A stretch of 64,000 bases of DNA from Lysobacterales bacterium (GCA_014946745.1 JADCRD010000001.1:2726427-2790426), one strand, 5' to 3'. Positions 8,356 to 20,782 are shown, counted from the first letter of the stretch. A program made the numbers and translations. The notes: generated by a model not told the origin, from the letters alone.

Positions 8356-11300
8356 ATGCCAGGCTCCTCGCGCAGCGCCGTATGCGCGACTGCGCCACGC
8401 GTTCGACCCAGCGCCCCTGCGTGTGCCGCCCGCCGTCTGCTCGGCTTCGGCCTGCTGATTGGGCTATCTCTGGCTGCACAGGCCGACGACAGCCTGCGCG
8501 CCGACTGCGATGCGCCCACCCACTTCCGCGTGCTGGCGCGCTCGGACTTGCCGGCGGAAGCGGCGGCGATCTGGCTGGACAGCCAGCGCCTTCGCTGGCC
8601 GCAGGCGCCGACCGGCCGCGAGATCGTCCTGCTGCATGCCGACACCGCGATCCGGCTGGATGCCGAGGGACGCCCCGACGAGGGCGTCGCACGGCTCGCA
8701 CTTACGGCGGCGACCGAGGCCGTATCACCTGCACAACGGCAGCGGTTCGCCTGGTTCGGCGATGGGTCGGAGTTCGCGCTGCCTGAAGGCACCGATATCG
8801 CAGGACTGCTGCGCGGCGATCTGCTGCTGGCGGCGCTCGACGGCGAGGGCCGCGTGCAGGCCATGACCCGCGTGCAGCACGCCGCCGCGCTGGATGATCT
8901 CTACCCGGCGGCACTCGATGCGCCGCTCGGCGCGCTGCCGAGTCCGGACGCCACGACCTTCGCACTGTGGGCGCCGACCGCGCAGTCCGTTGCGGTCTGC
9001 GTGTTCGAGGCTGACGACAGCCCTGCGCGCTCGGCGCGCAGGCTCGATCGCGACGCGGCCAGCGGCGTGTGGTCGGCGCGCCTGCCGGAGGCCTCGATCG
9101 GCAGCTACTACAGCTATCTCGTCGATGTGTTCGTGCCGGGCCTGGGCCTGGTGCGCAATCGGGTTACTGACCCCTACGCGCTGGGCCTGGGCGCCAACGG
9201 CCAGCGCGCGATGGTCGTCGATCTGGAAGATGCGCGCTTCAAGCCTGAGGGCTGGGATGCGCATCCGCGACCGCCGGCGCCGCAGCACAACGTCGACATG
9301 GTGCTGTACGAACTGCATGTGCGCGATTTCTCGCGCGACGATGCGAGCGTGCCGCCGCAGCACCGTGGTCGCTATCTGGGCTTCGCCCAGCGCGACAGCG
9401 TGGGCATGCGCCACTTGCGCGCGCTGGCCGAGGCCGGGCTCACCGATGTGCATTTGCTGCCGGTCTACGACATCAGCACCATCCCCGAAACCGGCTGCGT
9501 GACGCCGGTGGTGATGGGACCGCCGGATGGCGAACAGCAGCAGGCCAGCATCGGCGCGGTCAAGCATGAGGACTGCTACAACTGGGGCTACGACCCGCAG
9601 CACTTCACCGTGCCCGAGGGCAGCTACGCCTCGGACGCGCGCGACGGTGCCGTGCGCATCCGCGAGCTGCGGCGGATGGTGATGGCCCTGCATGCGCTGG
9701 GCCTGCGCGTGGGGCTCGACGTGGTCTACAACCACACCAGCCATGCCGGTCAGCATGCGAAGTCGGTGCTCGACCGGATCGTTCCGGGCTACTACCACCG
9801 GCTCGATGCCAAGGGCGCGATCGAGCGCAGCACCTGCTGCGAGAACACCGCCACCGAGCACGCGATGATGGCGCGGCTGATGATCGACTCGGCGGTGGTC
9901 TGGGTGCGCGACTACCGCATCGATGGCTTCCGCTTCGACCTGATGGGCCACCAGCCGAAGGCGGTGATGCTGGAGCTGATGCGCGCCGTCGATGCAGCGG
10001 CCGGCAAGCGCATCCCGATCATCGGCGAGGGCTGGAACTTCGGCGAGGTCGTCGACGGCGCGCGCTTCGTGCAGGCGAGCCAGCTGAGCCTGCCGGGCAG
10101 CGGCATCGCCACCTTCAGCGATCGCGCACGCGATGCCCTGCGCGGTGGCGGCGCAGCGACCGCCGGGGCGGAGCTGCGGACGGCGTACGGGTGGCTGAAT
10201 GGATGGGTTGAGAGCGGGGATCTGGGATTCGGGATTCGGGATTCGGAAGAGCGCGAGTCTCCCGCGCCGCCTTCCCTATCCCCCGGTGGGAGAGGGGCTG
10301 GCGGAGAGGGGGCAGCCGATCGCGAGAGTTCTCACCCTCTCCCCAACCCCTATTCCTCCAGGGGAGACGGGCTCGAAGACGCCACTTCGGTTGCCTTCGC
10401 CTCAAGCGCGAACTCATCGCCGACGAATCCCAAATCCCCAATCCTGAATCCCGGCTCTCAATCCCGAATCTCGAACCCCGGACTCACGCAGGACCTCGTT
10501 CGCATCGGTCTCGCCGGCACGCTGCGCGACTACCGGATGCGCGGAAGCAACAGCGTCGAGCGCTCCCTTGGCGAGTTCAGCTACGCGGGCCAGCCCGCTG
10601 GCTACGTGGCTTCGCCGAATGAGGTCGTCAACTACGTCGAGAACCACGACAACCAGACTCTGTACGACATCAACGCGCTGCGCCTGCCGCCGGCGACGAC
10701 GGCCGAAGAGCGCGCGCGGGTGCAGGTGCTGGGCATGGCCTTCAACCTGCTGAGCCAGGGCGTGCCCTACTTCCACGCCGGCGTCGAGGTGCTGCGCAGC
10801 AAGTCGCTGGACCGCAACAGCTACGACAGCGGCGATCATTTCAACCGCTTGGACTACAGCGGCGAGGACAACGGCTTCGGCCGCGGCCTGCCGCCGGCCT
10901 GGGACAACGCCAAGGACTGGCCGCAAATGCGCGACCTGCTGGCGGACCCGGCGCTCAAGCCATCGCCCGAGATCTTCGACTACGCGCGCCGCGCTTTCCT
11001 CGATTGGCTGCGTCTGCGCGCGCAGACGCCGCTGCTGCGCCTGTCATCGACCGAAGACGTCCAGCAACGGCTGCGCTTCCTCGACATCGACGCCAGCTCG
11101 GGGCTGATCGCGGCGCACCTCGATGGCAGCGGGCTCGCAGGCAATCCGCACCCTGAGCTGCTGTATGCGCTCAACGTCAGCACCGAGCCGCAGAGCGTGC
11201 GCCTCGACTGGGTGCCAAAGCACAGCATCGGCCGCAGCTGGCGCCTGCATCCCGTGCTGGCGGAGGGCGTGGACCCGCGCGTCCATCGGGCGAGCCTGCA

Positions 11301-11397
11301 GCTTGAGCCGCACGCGGCGCCCGAGCGCGCGCAGCTGCGCCTGCAGGTGCCCGCACGCACCGCGGTGGTGTGGGTGGCCGGCGATCCGGAGGACTGA
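8356..11397 (+). CDS. Secreted pullulanase-type alpha-1,6-glucosidase (GH13) with in-frame repeat insert
   Basis: 1013 residues. The ATG at 8356 has GAGG 10 nt upstream; a long n-region leads to a signal core ([16 protein letters not shown], about 28-43). An immunoglobulin-like CBM48 region follows ([18 protein letters not shown], about 197-214), then a GH13 barrel: ELHVRDF near 318, [10 protein letters not shown], nucleophile D528 (GFRFDLMG), acid/base E558 (IIGEGWNFG) and D765 (VENHDNQ). Together these fit pullulanase-type debranching enzymes. Residues about 623-709 (10222-10482) are a low-complexity insert made of heptamer-repeat DNA between [11 protein letters not shown] and [17 protein letters not shown]. 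The reading frame is intact; whether the enzyme remains active is unknown. Confidence 0.88.
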   Translation: MPGSSRSAVCATAPRVRPSAPACAARRLLGFGLLIGLSLAAQADDSLRADCDAPTHFRVLARSDLPAEAAAIWLDSQRLRWPQAPTGREIVLLHADTAIRLDAEGRPDEGVARLALTAATEAVSPAQRQRFAWFGDGSEFALPEGTDIAGLLRGDLLLAALDGEGRVQAMTRVQHAAALDDLYPAALDAPLGALPSPDATTFALWAPTAQSVAVCVFEADDSPARSARRLDRDAASGVWSARLPEASIGSYYSYLVDVFVPGLGLVRNRVTDPYALGLGANGQRAMVVDLEDARFKPEGWDAHPRPPAPQHNVDMVLYELHVRDFSRDDASVPPQHRGRYLGFAQRDSVGMRHLRALAEAGLTDVHLLPVYDISTIPETGCVTPVVMGPPDGEQQQASIGAVKHEDCYNWGYDPQHFTVPEGSYASDARDGAVRIRELRRMVMALHALGLRVGLDVVYNHTSHAGQHAKSVLDRIVPGYYHRLDAKGAIERSTCCENTATEHAMMARLMIDSAVVWVRDYRIDGFRFDLMGHQPKAVMLELMRAVDAAAGKRIPIIGEGWNFGEVVDGARFVQASQLSLPGSGIATFSDRARDALRGGGAATAGAELRTAYGWLNGWVESGDLGFGIRDSEERESPAPPSLSPGGRGAGGEGAADRESSHPLPNPYSSRGDGLEDATSVAFASSANSSPTNPKSPILNPGSQSRISNPGLTQDLVRIGLAGTLRDYRMRGSNSVERSLGEFSYAGQPAGYVASPNEVVNYVENHDNQTLYDINALRLPPATTAEERARVQVLGMAFNLLSQGVPYFHAGVEVLRSKSLDRNSYDSGDHFNRLDYSGEDNGFGRGLPPAWDNAKDWPQMRDLLADPALKPSPEIFDYARRAFLDWLRLRAQTPLLRLSSTEDVQQRLRFLDIDASSGLIAAHLDGSGLAGNPHPELLYALNVSTEPQSVRLDWVPKHSIGRSWRLHPVLAEGVDPRVHRASLQLEPHAAPERAQLRLQVPARTAVVWVAGDPED
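10217..10482. repeat. Heptamer-arm repeat element inside the pullulanase gene
   Basis: Left arm 10217-10244 (GGGATCT then GGGATTC x3), right arm about 10425-10479 (GAATCCC-type units, some degenerate). Between them lie a GGAAGAGC motif directly after the left arm and G/C-rich stretches resembling CCCTCTCCCC and GGGAGAGGGG that could pair. The protein insert is 87 codons (261 bp), which keeps the frame. Confidence 0.85.
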
Positions 11398-11670
11398 AGT
11401 CGAAGCAGACGTCGACGCAGGCGCGCGCGGCGGTTTGCTGCGCATGCGATGAGAGCAAAGTCCGGCGAGCAAAGGCTTTCCGGACAACCAGAAGCGATCT
11501 GATGCTGCGACCGAACAAACCGCTTGGCGCAAGCGCGGCGAAGCGCTCCGCATGAATACGTATGCACGCGCCGCGGCATGGCTGCGAGCGCTGATTAAGC
11601 TTGCCGCCACCTTCACCTCCTCTCGCCTGCACGCCATCGCCCGCCAGGCTCTCCTTTGCCGGAACACGAC
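11398..11670. other. Gap between pullulanase and alpha-glucosidase genes
   Basis: 273 bp containing a third copy of the ATACGTAT palindrome. No T-rich terminator hairpin was seen after the pullulanase stop, so read-through is possible. Confidence 0.5.
11554..11565. promoter_or_regulatory. Putative operator GAATACGTATGC (site 3)
   Basis: One mismatch to the GCATACGTATGC palindrome at 8085 and 8280, with the ATACGTAT core perfect. It lies 106 bp upstream of the alpha-glucosidase start, linking the three glycosidase genes to one putative regulator. Confidence 0.55.
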
Positions 11671-13284
11671 ATGAGCACAGTTCCCTGGTGGCGCGGCGCC
11701 GTCATCTACCAGATCTACCCGCGCAGCTTCCAGGACAGCAACGGCGACGGCATCGGCGACCTGCCGGGCATCATCGAGCGCCTCGACTACGTCGCCAGCC
11801 TCGGCGTGGATGCGATCTGGATCAGCCCCTTCTTCAAGTCACCGATGGCGGACTTCGGCTACGACATCGCCGACTACCGCGACGTCGATCCGATGTTCGG
11901 CACGCTGGACGATTTCGACCGCTTGGTAGCCAAGGCGCATGCGCTGGGGCTGAAGGTGATCATCGACCAAGTGCTGAGCCACACCTCGATCGAGCACGCC
12001 TGGTTCAAGGAAAGTCGGCAGAGCCGCGACAACGGGAAGGCCGACTGGTACGTCTGGGCGGATCCGAAGCCCGATGGCACGCCACCGAACAACTGGCTGT
12101 CCCTGTTCGGCGGCTGCGCCTGGCAATGGGAGCCGCGGCGCGAGCAGTACTACCTGCACAACTTCCTGGTCAGCCAGCCGGACCTCAACTTCCACAATCC
12201 CGAGGTGCAGCAGGCCACGCTCGACAACGTGCGCTTCTGGCTGCAGCGGGGCGTCGACGGGCTCAGGCTGGATGCCGTCAACTTCTGCTTCCACGACCGC
12301 CAGCTGCGCGACAACCCGGCCAAGCCCGCGGAACTGCGCACAGGCCGTGGCTTCAGCCCGGACAACCCTTACGCCTACCAGTACCACTGGTACAACAACA
12401 CCCAGCCCGAGAACATCGCTTTCCTGCGCCGCCTTCGCGCGCTGATGGATGAGTTCGACCAGGTCGCCGCGCTCGGTGAGATCTCGTCGGAGGACTCGCT
12501 GCAGACGATGGCGGAGTACACCGGGCCGGATCGCCTGCACATGGGCTACAGCTTCGAGCTGCTGACGCCGGATTTCAGCGTCGAGCACGTGCGTCGCACG
12601 GTGAACGATCTCGAAGCCAAGATGACCGAGGGCTGGCCCTGCTGGTCGATCAGCAACCACGACTCGCAGCGCGTGGTGACGCGCTGGGGCGGCGCGCATC
12701 CGCCCGCGCATATGGCGCCGATGCTGAGCGCCATGGCCTGCAGCCTGCGCGGCTCGATCTGCGTCTACCAGGGCGAAGAACTCGGGCTGCCCGAGGCCGA
12801 TATCCCCTTCGAACTGCTGCAGGATCCGTACGGCATCGCGTTCTGGCCGAACTTCAAGGGTCGCGACGGCTGCCGCACGCCGATGCCCTGGCGCAGCGTT
12901 GAGCGGGGCGGCTTCACCGAGGCCAAGCCCTGGCTGCCGGTGCCTGCCGAGCATCTGCCTCTCAGCACTGAAGCGCAGGAAACCAAAGACGATTCGGCGC
13001 TGCGGCGCTTCCGCCGCTTCATGGCGTTCCGCCGCGCGCTGCCGGCGCTGCGCTGGGGCACGGTGCGCATGCTGGCGACGCGGGAGCCGGTACTGGCTTT
13101 CGAACGTGAGCTCGAGGGCAAGCGCCTGCTGTGCGTCTTCAACCTCAGTGCGGAAGCGCAGACGCTCGCGCTGGATGAAGCGCAGGGCGCACAGGCGCTC
13201 GACGGACACGGCCTGGTCGGCGGCGCGCTGCGCGACGGCCGCGTGGAGCTCCCGGGCTATGGGGCGTTGTTTGCGCGGTTGTGA
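11671..13284 (+). CDS. GH13 alpha-glucosidase (oligo-alpha-glucosidase, XgtA-like)
   Basis: 537 residues from the ATG at 11671 (MSTVPWWRGA), with GGA about 9 nt upstream; an in-frame TTG five codons earlier is less likely. No signal peptide, so probably cytoplasmic. Conserved GH13 regions are clear: WWRGAVIYQIYPRSFQDSNGDGIGD at the start, VIIDQVLSHTS (97-107), nucleophile D201 in GLRLDAVNF, acid/base E270 in AALGEISSED, and D331 in SNHDSQRV. Spacing and length match the GH13_23 enzymes of Xanthomonas (XgtA type), which release glucose from short alpha-glucosides. It would finish the work of the two debranching enzymes upstream. Confidence 0.92.
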   Translation: MSTVPWWRGAVIYQIYPRSFQDSNGDGIGDLPGIIERLDYVASLGVDAIWISPFFKSPMADFGYDIADYRDVDPMFGTLDDFDRLVAKAHALGLKVIIDQVLSHTSIEHAWFKESRQSRDNGKADWYVWADPKPDGTPPNNWLSLFGGCAWQWEPRREQYYLHNFLVSQPDLNFHNPEVQQATLDNVRFWLQRGVDGLRLDAVNFCFHDRQLRDNPAKPAELRTGRGFSPDNPYAYQYHWYNNTQPENIAFLRRLRALMDEFDQVAALGEISSEDSLQTMAEYTGPDRLHMGYSFELLTPDFSVEHVRRTVNDLEAKMTEGWPCWSISNHDSQRVVTRWGGAHPPAHMAPMLSAMACSLRGSICVYQGEELGLPEADIPFELLQDPYGIAFWPNFKGRDGCRTPMPWRSVERGGFTEAKPWLPVPAEHLPLSTEAQETKDDSALRRFRRFMAFRRALPALRWGTVRMLATREPVLAFERELEGKRLLCVFNLSAEAQTLALDEAQGAQALDGHGLVGGALRDGRVELPGYGALFARL

Positions 13285-13436
13285 GGGCGCCGCTGTAGGC
13301 TGATGCGCGACGCTGCGCACAGCCACCTGGCCGCATCGACTGTGACTGGATGCGAGCGGAGCTGGCGCACGTCAATCAGCGCGTCGCTCCGAACTGCCCC
13401 TCTGCAACCCCTTGCCTTCGCTTCGCTCGGGCTCCC

Positions 13437-13468
13437 GGGGCATCGGCTGCACCGGCAGCCGATGTCCC
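13437..13468. repeat. Strong hairpin (CATCGGCTGC / GCAGCCGATG)
   Basis: A perfect 10-bp stem with loop ACCG, extended by one G.U and three G-C pairs on the outside. There is no T-run on either side, so it is not a typical intrinsic terminator; it may still end transcripts from the convergent genes or belong to a dispersed repeat. Confidence 0.6.
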
Positions 13469-13546
13469 CGAACCGCTCCGCAGGGAGAGGGGCCCAAATG
13501 GGCTCGCCCCAAGTCGCTAGGTCAAGGCTGGCGAGACTGGCTCTGC

Positions 13547-13581
13547 GAATCCCGAATCCCGAATCCCCAATCCCGAATCCC
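13547..13581. repeat. Heptamer arm (GAATCCC x3, CAATCCC, GAATCCC)
   Basis: Five exact 7-nt units ending six bases before the pip stop codon. The unit order is identical to the right arm at 29179-29213. On the other strand it reads GGGATTC-type units followed by GCAGAGCC, matching the AGAGC motif next to other arms. No partner arm is evident to the left. Confidence 0.85.
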
Positions 13582-13586
13582 GGCCC

Positions 13587-14531
<945 letters not shown>

Positions 14532-14683
14532 TCAAGCTCGCTCGATGGAGGAAGCTCGGGAGTGTAGCGGCTTGGTGGGCCAGGGACCCACAGCTTGGGG
14601 AAACACCTCAGGCCAACGGCTCGACGAAGAAAATGCGAGCGCGGCGAACAGGCGAGGAATGGCCAAGCGGAGGATGGATCGGA

Positions 14684-14760
14684 TGGTCGGGGCGGCCGGA
14701 TTTGAACCGACGACCCTTTGCCCCCCAGGCAAATGCGCTACCAGGCTGCGCTACGCCCCG
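14684..14760 (-). tRNA. tRNA-Pro (GGG anticodon)
   Basis: 77 nt on the minus strand with encoded CCA. The acceptor stem CGGGGCG pairs with CGCCCCG. The anticodon stem TTTGC/GCAAA encloses the loop CTGGGGG, giving anticodon GGG (reads CCC/CCU). The T arm is intact (GGTTCGAATCC). It follows merR, a common position in gammaproteobacteria. Confidence 0.96.
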
Positions 14761-14891
14761 ACGCGATTCCGATCAGTGCTGCGATCTGCACGTCGGCCTT
14801 GAGGCCTCGACAGTACAGATCGCGCAATTATAGACGAGAGTTGTGGGCTTGTCTCGACTGCACAGCCGTCCTGGCGACGGCATGCGGAAAC

Positions 14892-15257
14892 TCAGGATTT
14901 CAGCAGCTCCAGAACGGCTTCGAGCTCCATGCGCACCTCGCGAAGGATCTGCAGCGAGCTGTCGTTCGCCAAGGGGCTGGGGCGCTGCCCGTCGGCCTCC
15001 AGACGCTGTCGCGCGCCAGTGATCGTAAAGCCCTCCTCGTACAGCAGAGCGCGGATCTGGCGGATGGTCAACACGTCCTGACGCTGGTAGTAGCGCCGGT
15101 TGCCGCGGCGCTTGACCGGCTTCAGGCTGGGGAACTCGGTCTCCCAGTAGCGCAGCACGTGCGGCTTGACGCGACACAGCTCGCTGACCTCACCGATGGT
15201 GAAATAGCGCTTGGCCGGGATGGCCGGAAGTTCGGCGTTACTGCCCGGATCCAGCAT
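14892..15257 (-). CDS. MerR-family transcriptional regulator
   Basis: 121 residues. An N-terminal winged helix-turn-helix is evident ([23 protein letters not shown], about 17-39, then RRGNRRYY), followed by a helical dimerisation region. No cysteine pair or effector-binding domain is visible, so the signal is unknown. It starts 20 nt inside the 3' end of ihfA, suggesting translational coupling. The ihfA-merR-tRNA-Pro arrangement is conserved in gammaproteobacteria. Confidence 0.9.
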   Translation of the reverse strand: MLDPGSNAELPAIPAKRYFTIGEVSELCRVKPHVLRYWETEFPSLKPVKRRGNRRYYQRQDVLTIRQIRALLYEEGFTITGARQRLEADGQRPSPLANDSSLQILREVRMELEAVLELLKS

Positions 15258-15537
15258 AGGCTTCCACGCGCTCCTTGAGCTTCTGACCCGGACGGAAAGT
15301 GACCACGGTGCGCGCGGAGATAGGAATCTCCTCGCCGGTCTTCGGATTGCGGCCGGGCCGCTGGTTCTTCTTGCGCAGGTCGAAGTTGCCGAAGCCGGAC
15401 AGCTTTACCTGGTGGCCGGTTTCCAGCGCATCGCGCAACACATCGAAAAAGGCATCGACGAACTCCTTGGCCTCACGCTTGTTGAGGCCGACATCGTCGA
15501 ACAGCTTCTCGGCCATTTCGGCCTTGGTCAGTGCCAT
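15238..15537 (-). CDS. ihfA: Integration host factor subunit alpha
   Basis: 99 residues from the ATG at 15537 ([10 protein letters not shown]). The upstream extension overlaps pheT and is not conserved-looking. The HU/IHF fold is clear: [29 protein letters not shown] contains the DNA-intercalating beta arm with proline. It forms a heterodimer with IHF-beta that bends DNA. It follows pheT with one base between stop and start, so it is translated from the pheST transcript. Confidence 0.97.
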   Translation of the reverse strand: MALTKAEMAEKLFDDVGLNKREAKEFVDAFFDVLRDALETGHQVKLSGFGNFDLRKKNQRPGRNPKTGEEIPISARTVVTFRPGQKLKERVEAYAGSGQ

Positions 15538-15538
15538 G

Positions 15539-17962
15539 TCACCCCCTGAGCGTGGCGCCGAACGTCCTGAACAGCGCCGCCACCGCATCGGCGATGGCCT
15601 GATCCGCATCCTGATCCGTGAGGGTGCGTGAAACGTCCTGCAAAATCAAGCCAATAGCGAGGCTGCGGAAGCCCGGCTCGATGCCCTTGCCCTGGTACTG
15701 ATCGAACAGCTGGATGGCTTGCACGCGGCCTTCCAACGCGCTCCGCAGGCAGGCTTCAAGCGCCGACCACGGGTGCTGCTCGGCGACGAGCACGGCGATA
15801 TCCCGACGAACGGACGGAAAGCGCGAGACCGGCTGGGCGCGCGGCAGCGCACGCTCCAGCACCGGCGCCAGTTCGACCTCGAACACCACCACTTCCTCGT
15901 CGAGGTCGAGCGCCTTGGCGAGGGCCGGATGCAGGTGGCCGATGCAGCCGATGCTGCGGCCCTTGAACCACACATCCGCACCGCGCCCCGGATGCAGGAA
16001 AGCGGCCGTGGTGGGTCGGAACTCGACGCGAGCGGGATCCCCCGCCAATGCCAGCACGGATTCGAGATCCGCCTTCATGTCGTAGAAATCGAGCGCGCGC
16101 GCCGGCAGGCCCCACTGCTCGGCCTCGGCACGGCCGCAGGCGGCGGCGGCGAAGCGCAGGGTCTCGATCGGGCCGGACTCGCCCTGGTGGAACACGCGAC
16201 CCAGTTCGAACAGGCGCGGCCGCAGCTCCTGGCGGTCACGGTTGTGCGCCAGCGCCTGCACCAGACCCGGCAGCAGGCCGGTGCGCATCACCGCCAGCTC
16301 CGCGCTCAGCGGATTGGCCAGAGCGATCGCGCCCTCAGCAAGACCCCAGCGATCCAGCAGCGCCTGCTCGACGAAGGCGAAGCAGATCGTCTCGCGATAG
16401 CCGCGGCCGGCCAGCGCGCGACGCAGTTCGCCCTCACCCAGCCGCGTTTCGCTCGGCATGGCCAGCGGAATAGCGCCCGTCGGCGTGCTGGTCGGGATGG
16501 CCTCGTAGCCGTGGATGCGCACCACTTCTTCGATCAGGTCTTCTTCAATCGCGATATCGAACCGCCGCGAGGGCGGCGTGACCCACCAGCCGCCACCGAT
16601 GTGCGAGCCGCGCAGGCCGTCGACGGGTTCATCGGCAGCGCCGTCGAACGCTTCGACCTGCATGCCCAGCGCGCGCAGGATGCGCTCGACCTCGGCGTCG
16701 GCGATATGCACGCCCAGCACGCGCGCCAAGCGCGAGCGCCGCAGGCACACGGCCTTGGGCAAGGGCAGATGTTCGGACAAGGATGCTTCTGTCACCGGGC
16801 CAGCGCTGCCCCCGGCATGCGCCAGGATCAGCTGGGTCGCCCGCTCCAGGGCCAGCCGCGGCAGCTCGGGATCGACGCCGCGCTCGAAGCGGTGAGATGC
16901 ATCGGTATGCATGCCCAGCTTGCGGGCGCGGCCGATGATGGCCTCGGGCGCGAAGTGCGCACTCTCAAGGAACACGCTGCGGCTGCCGGTGGTGACACGG
17001 GTGTCCCAGCCGCCCATCACGCCGGCCAGCGCCACCGCGCAATCGGCGTCGGTGATCACCAGGAAGCCTTCGTCGAGCCTGACCTCGCGCTCATCCAGCA
17101 GCTTCAGCGTTTCGCCCGCGCGCGCAGCGCGCACGCCGACCGGTCCGGTCAGCGTGGCACGATCGAAGGCGTGCATCGGCTGGCCGAGCTCCAGCATCAC
17201 GTATTGGGTGACATCGACCAGCAGGCTGATCGGACGGATGCCGGAGCGGCGCAGGCGCTCGGCCATCCACAGCGGTGTGGGAGCTGCGGCATCGACGCCT
17301 TCGATGACGCGGCCGCAGTAGCGCGGCGCGGCAGCGCCAGCCCGCAGTTCCACCGGCAGCGCGTCGGCGCTGCTCACTGCGGCAGGCGGCACATCCAGCG
17401 GATGGACGTTCGCCCCCAGAACAGCGGCGACGTCATAGGCGATGCCGCGCACGCCGAAGCAGTCGGCGCGGTTCGGGGTCAGCTTGATCTCGATGCTGGC
17501 GTCAGGCAGGCCGAGATAGTCGCCAAAGCCGGCACCCACCGGCGCGTCGGCCGGCAGCTCCATCAGCCCGGAGGCATCCGCATCGACGCCCAGCTCCTTC
17601 GCTGAACAAAGCATGCCGAAGCTCTCGACGCCACGCAGCTTGGCCGGCTTGATCGTGAGGCCGCCCGGCAGCACGGCGCCAACGGTCGCCAGCGGCGCTT
17701 TCAGCCCTGGCCGCGCGTTCGGCGCGCCGCAGACGATCTGCACTGTGCCGCTGCCGGTGTCGACCGTGCAGACCTGCAGGCGGTCGGCCTCGGGATGGCG
17801 GGCGCAGTCCACGATCTGCGCCACCACCACACCGTCCAAGCCCTCACCCAGCGCGGAGATCTCTTCAACCTCCAGCCCGATCGCAGTCAGCTTGGCCGCG
17901 AGTTCTTCGCGCGAGGCTTCGACGGTGACGTGTTCGCGCAGCCAGTTTTCGGAAAACTTCAT
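15539..17962 (-). CDS. pheT: Phenylalanine--tRNA ligase beta subunit
   Basis: 807 residues, normal for bacterial PheT. Domains in order: N-terminal part with an OB-fold tRNA-binding region ([22 protein letters not shown], about 46-67), the B3/B4 editing region, B5 ([17 protein letters not shown] onward), the catalytic-like core, and a C-terminal anticodon-binding FDX-ACB domain ([14 protein letters not shown]). With PheS it forms the alpha2beta2 enzyme that charges tRNA-Phe and edits mischarged Tyr. Confidence 0.97.
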   Translation of the reverse strand: MKFSENWLREHVTVEASREELAAKLTAIGLEVEEISALGEGLDGVVVAQIVDCARHPEADRLQVCTVDTGSGTVQIVCGAPNARPGLKAPLATVGAVLPGGLTIKPAKLRGVESFGMLCSAKELGVDADASGLMELPADAPVGAGFGDYLGLPDASIEIKLTPNRADCFGVRGIAYDVAAVLGANVHPLDVPPAAVSSADALPVELRAGAAAPRYCGRVIEGVDAAAPTPLWMAERLRRSGIRPISLLVDVTQYVMLELGQPMHAFDRATLTGPVGVRAARAGETLKLLDEREVRLDEGFLVITDADCAVALAGVMGGWDTRVTTGSRSVFLESAHFAPEAIIGRARKLGMHTDASHRFERGVDPELPRLALERATQLILAHAGGSAGPVTEASLSEHLPLPKAVCLRRSRLARVLGVHIADAEVERILRALGMQVEAFDGAADEPVDGLRGSHIGGGWWVTPPSRRFDIAIEEDLIEEVVRIHGYEAIPTSTPTGAIPLAMPSETRLGEGELRRALAGRGYRETICFAFVEQALLDRWGLAEGAIALANPLSAELAVMRTGLLPGLVQALAHNRDRQELRPRLFELGRVFHQGESGPIETLRFAAAACGRAEAEQWGLPARALDFYDMKADLESVLALAGDPARVEFRPTTAAFLHPGRGADVWFKGRSIGCIGHLHPALAKALDLDEEVVVFEVELAPVLERALPRAQPVSRFPSVRRDIAVLVAEQHPWSALEACLRSALEGRVQAIQLFDQYQGKGIEPGFRSLAIGLILQDVSRTLTDQDADQAIADAVAALFRTFGATLRG

Positions 17963-18010
17963 TGCCTGTGTCCATCAGAGGCCGCGCGAGCCAGACTCGC
18001 TGCGGCTTAC

Positions 18011-18038
18011 AAATCCCGAATGCCCAATCCCTAACCCC
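18011..18038. repeat. Heptamer arm in the pheS-pheT spacer
   Basis: Four degenerate units in strict 7-nt register (AAATCCC, GAATGCC, CAATCCC, TAACCCC) lie in the 86-bp gap between pheS and pheT. No inverted partner is evident nearby. Confidence 0.65.
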
Positions 18039-18048
18039 GCAGTTCGCC

Positions 18049-19606
<1,558 letters not shown>

Positions 19607-19621
19607 GGTTGCGATCCTCCC

Positions 19622-19819
19622 TTAGAGGTACGGGAGCATGCGCTGGACGCGGCCTGCGTCCTCCGCACGAACGTGGTTGGTGCCGCGCAGACCGCGCTTA
19701 CGCTTGGTCGACTTCTTGGTCAGGATGTGGCTCTTGAATGCATGGCCACACTTGAACTTGCCGGAGGCGGTCTTGCGGAAACGCTTCGCGGCAGCCCGAT
19801 TGGTCTTGATCTTGGGCAT
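19622..19819 (-). CDS. rpmI: 50S ribosomal protein L35
   Basis: 65 residues from the ATG at 19819 ([14 protein letters not shown]), preceded by AAGGAG about 7 nt upstream. The basic sequence and C-terminal RMLPYL match L35. It is the first gene after a terminator-like element and probably heads the rpmI-rplT-pheST-ihfA transcript. Confidence 0.97.
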   Translation of the reverse strand: MPKIKTNRAAAKRFRKTASGKFKCGHAFKSHILTKKSTKRKRGLRGTNHVRAEDAGRVQRMLPYL

Positions 19820-20027
19820 GGGAAACTCCTTGCAAGCAGCGGCGAACCGCTGCGGATCTTGGATACCCGGAATGCGCGGATGAAGCCCGTGTGGGCCGCA
19901 TCGCTTGGGGAGCACATTCCGCGCTTGTAGCCCTCGCCACGGCAACGCCGTGGTGCAGGGCGGTAAGGCCTGCGCGAGTGCATCGCGGCACCGCGAAGGC
20001 GCCGATCACCAAACGGCTGCGATCGGC

Positions 20028-20047
20028 AAAAACCCCGGCGAACCGGG
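20028..20047 (-). terminator. Intrinsic terminator downstream of infC
   Basis: On the minus strand CCCGG-TTCG-CCGGG is followed by GTTTTT. The short GC stem, stable UUCG tetraloop and U-run are a classic rho-independent terminator. It separates thrS-infC from rpmI-rplT-pheST. Confidence 0.75.
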
Positions 20048-20143
20048 TACGACAGCCGCGGGCTCCTGCCCGCTCTGCGCGCGCTACGGGACTGCATGGC
20101 CCCGAACCGCTCCCGCTGCATCCCTGCGGGGGAATCTCTCAAG

Positions 20144-20179
20144 CGCGAGGCCCCGGCCGGTAGCGGCCGGGGCCTCGCG
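20144..20179. terminator. Perfect 16-bp GC-rich hairpin after infC
   Basis: The 16-nt arms starting CGCGAGGCCCCGGCC pair perfectly around loop GTAG, starting 18 bp after the infC stop. No U-run follows on the minus strand, so it may protect the mRNA 3' end or pause polymerase ahead of the true terminator at 20028-20047. Confidence 0.6.
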
Positions 20180-20196
20180 GTGTCGCTCGAAGACGC

Positions 20197-20718
20197 TTAC
20201 TGCTTCTTCTTGGGCGCGATCATCATCACCATCTGGCGACCTTCGAGGCGCGGACGCTGCTCGATGACCACCTCGTCGCCCAGATCCGCTTCGATCTTGG
20301 CGGCCATCGCCAGACCGAGCTCCTGGTGGGCCATTTCACGGCCCTTGAAGCGGATGTTGATCTTGACCTTGTCGCCTTCCTCAAGGAAGCGCCGGATATT
20401 GCGAAGCTTGATGGCGTAGTCGCCGACATCGGTGGTGGGGCGGAACTTGAGTTCCTTCAACTCCACCTGCTTCTGCTTCTTCTTGGCGGCACTCGCCTTC
20501 TTCTGCTGCTCAAAGCGGAACTTGCCGAAATCCATGATGCGGCAGACCGGCGGATCGACGTTGGGCTGGATCTCGACCAAGTCGAGCTCCAGATCCAGCG
20601 CCATGCGCAGGGCTTCGTCGCGGCTCAGAACGCCGATGTTCTCGCCTTCGGCACCGATGACGCGCACGCGCGGCACCCGGATCTCGTGGTTCTTGCGGTT
20701 CAGCTTTTCGGTATTGAT
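20197..20718 (-). CDS. infC: Translation initiation factor IF-3, AUC start codon
   Basis: The nearest usual start is GTG at 20676, but that would remove conserved N-terminal residues. Translating upstream in frame gives [14 protein letters not shown] before [11 protein letters not shown], and an ATC codon at 20718-20716 has GGAG 8 nt upstream. I therefore place the start at ATC, giving 173 residues (E. coli 180). IF-3 genes are known for AUU/AUC starts, through which IF-3, which rejects non-AUG initiation, represses itself. The IF3-N domain and the basic linker ([12 protein letters not shown]) leading to IF3-C are visible. It lies 64 bp downstream of thrS. Confidence 0.92.
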   Translation of the reverse strand: MNTEKLNRKNHEIRVPRVRVIGAEGENIGVLSRDEALRMALDLELDLVEIQPNVDPPVCRIMDFGKFRFEQQKKASAAKKKQKQVELKELKFRPTTDVGDYAIKLRNIRRFLEEGDKVKINIRFKGREMAHQELGLAMAAKIEADLGDEVVIEQRPRLEGRQMVMMIAPKKKQ

Positions 20719-20782
20719 TCGCGTGTCTCCGTGCTGGGCTGCTGGTCCGGACCGACGCGCAAGGTGTTGATCCTGCGGGGGA

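Larger units (their letters stand above)
13285..13586. other. Repeat-rich gap between convergent genes
   Basis: 302 bp between the alpha-glucosidase and pip stops. It contains a strong hairpin at 13437-13468, GGGAGAGGGGCC, and a five-unit heptamer arm at 13547-13581. No gene is supported. Confidence 0.6.
19820..20196. other. infC-rpmI gap with hairpins
   Basis: 377 bp, much longer than I recall for E. coli. On the minus strand, in transcription order, it holds a 16-bp hairpin just after infC, an intrinsic terminator (20047 to 20028), a GCCGATC/GATCGGC hairpin (20004-20027) and a CCACGGC/GCCGTGG hairpin (19936-19952). The last two would lie in the rpmI leader and might be the L20/L35 control region. 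No gene is supported. Confidence 0.6.

Noticed and set aside
15719-17605. Plus-strand open frame of 628 codons opposite pheT
   Set aside because: Shadow of pheT in a GC-rich genome; no domain or upstream signal.
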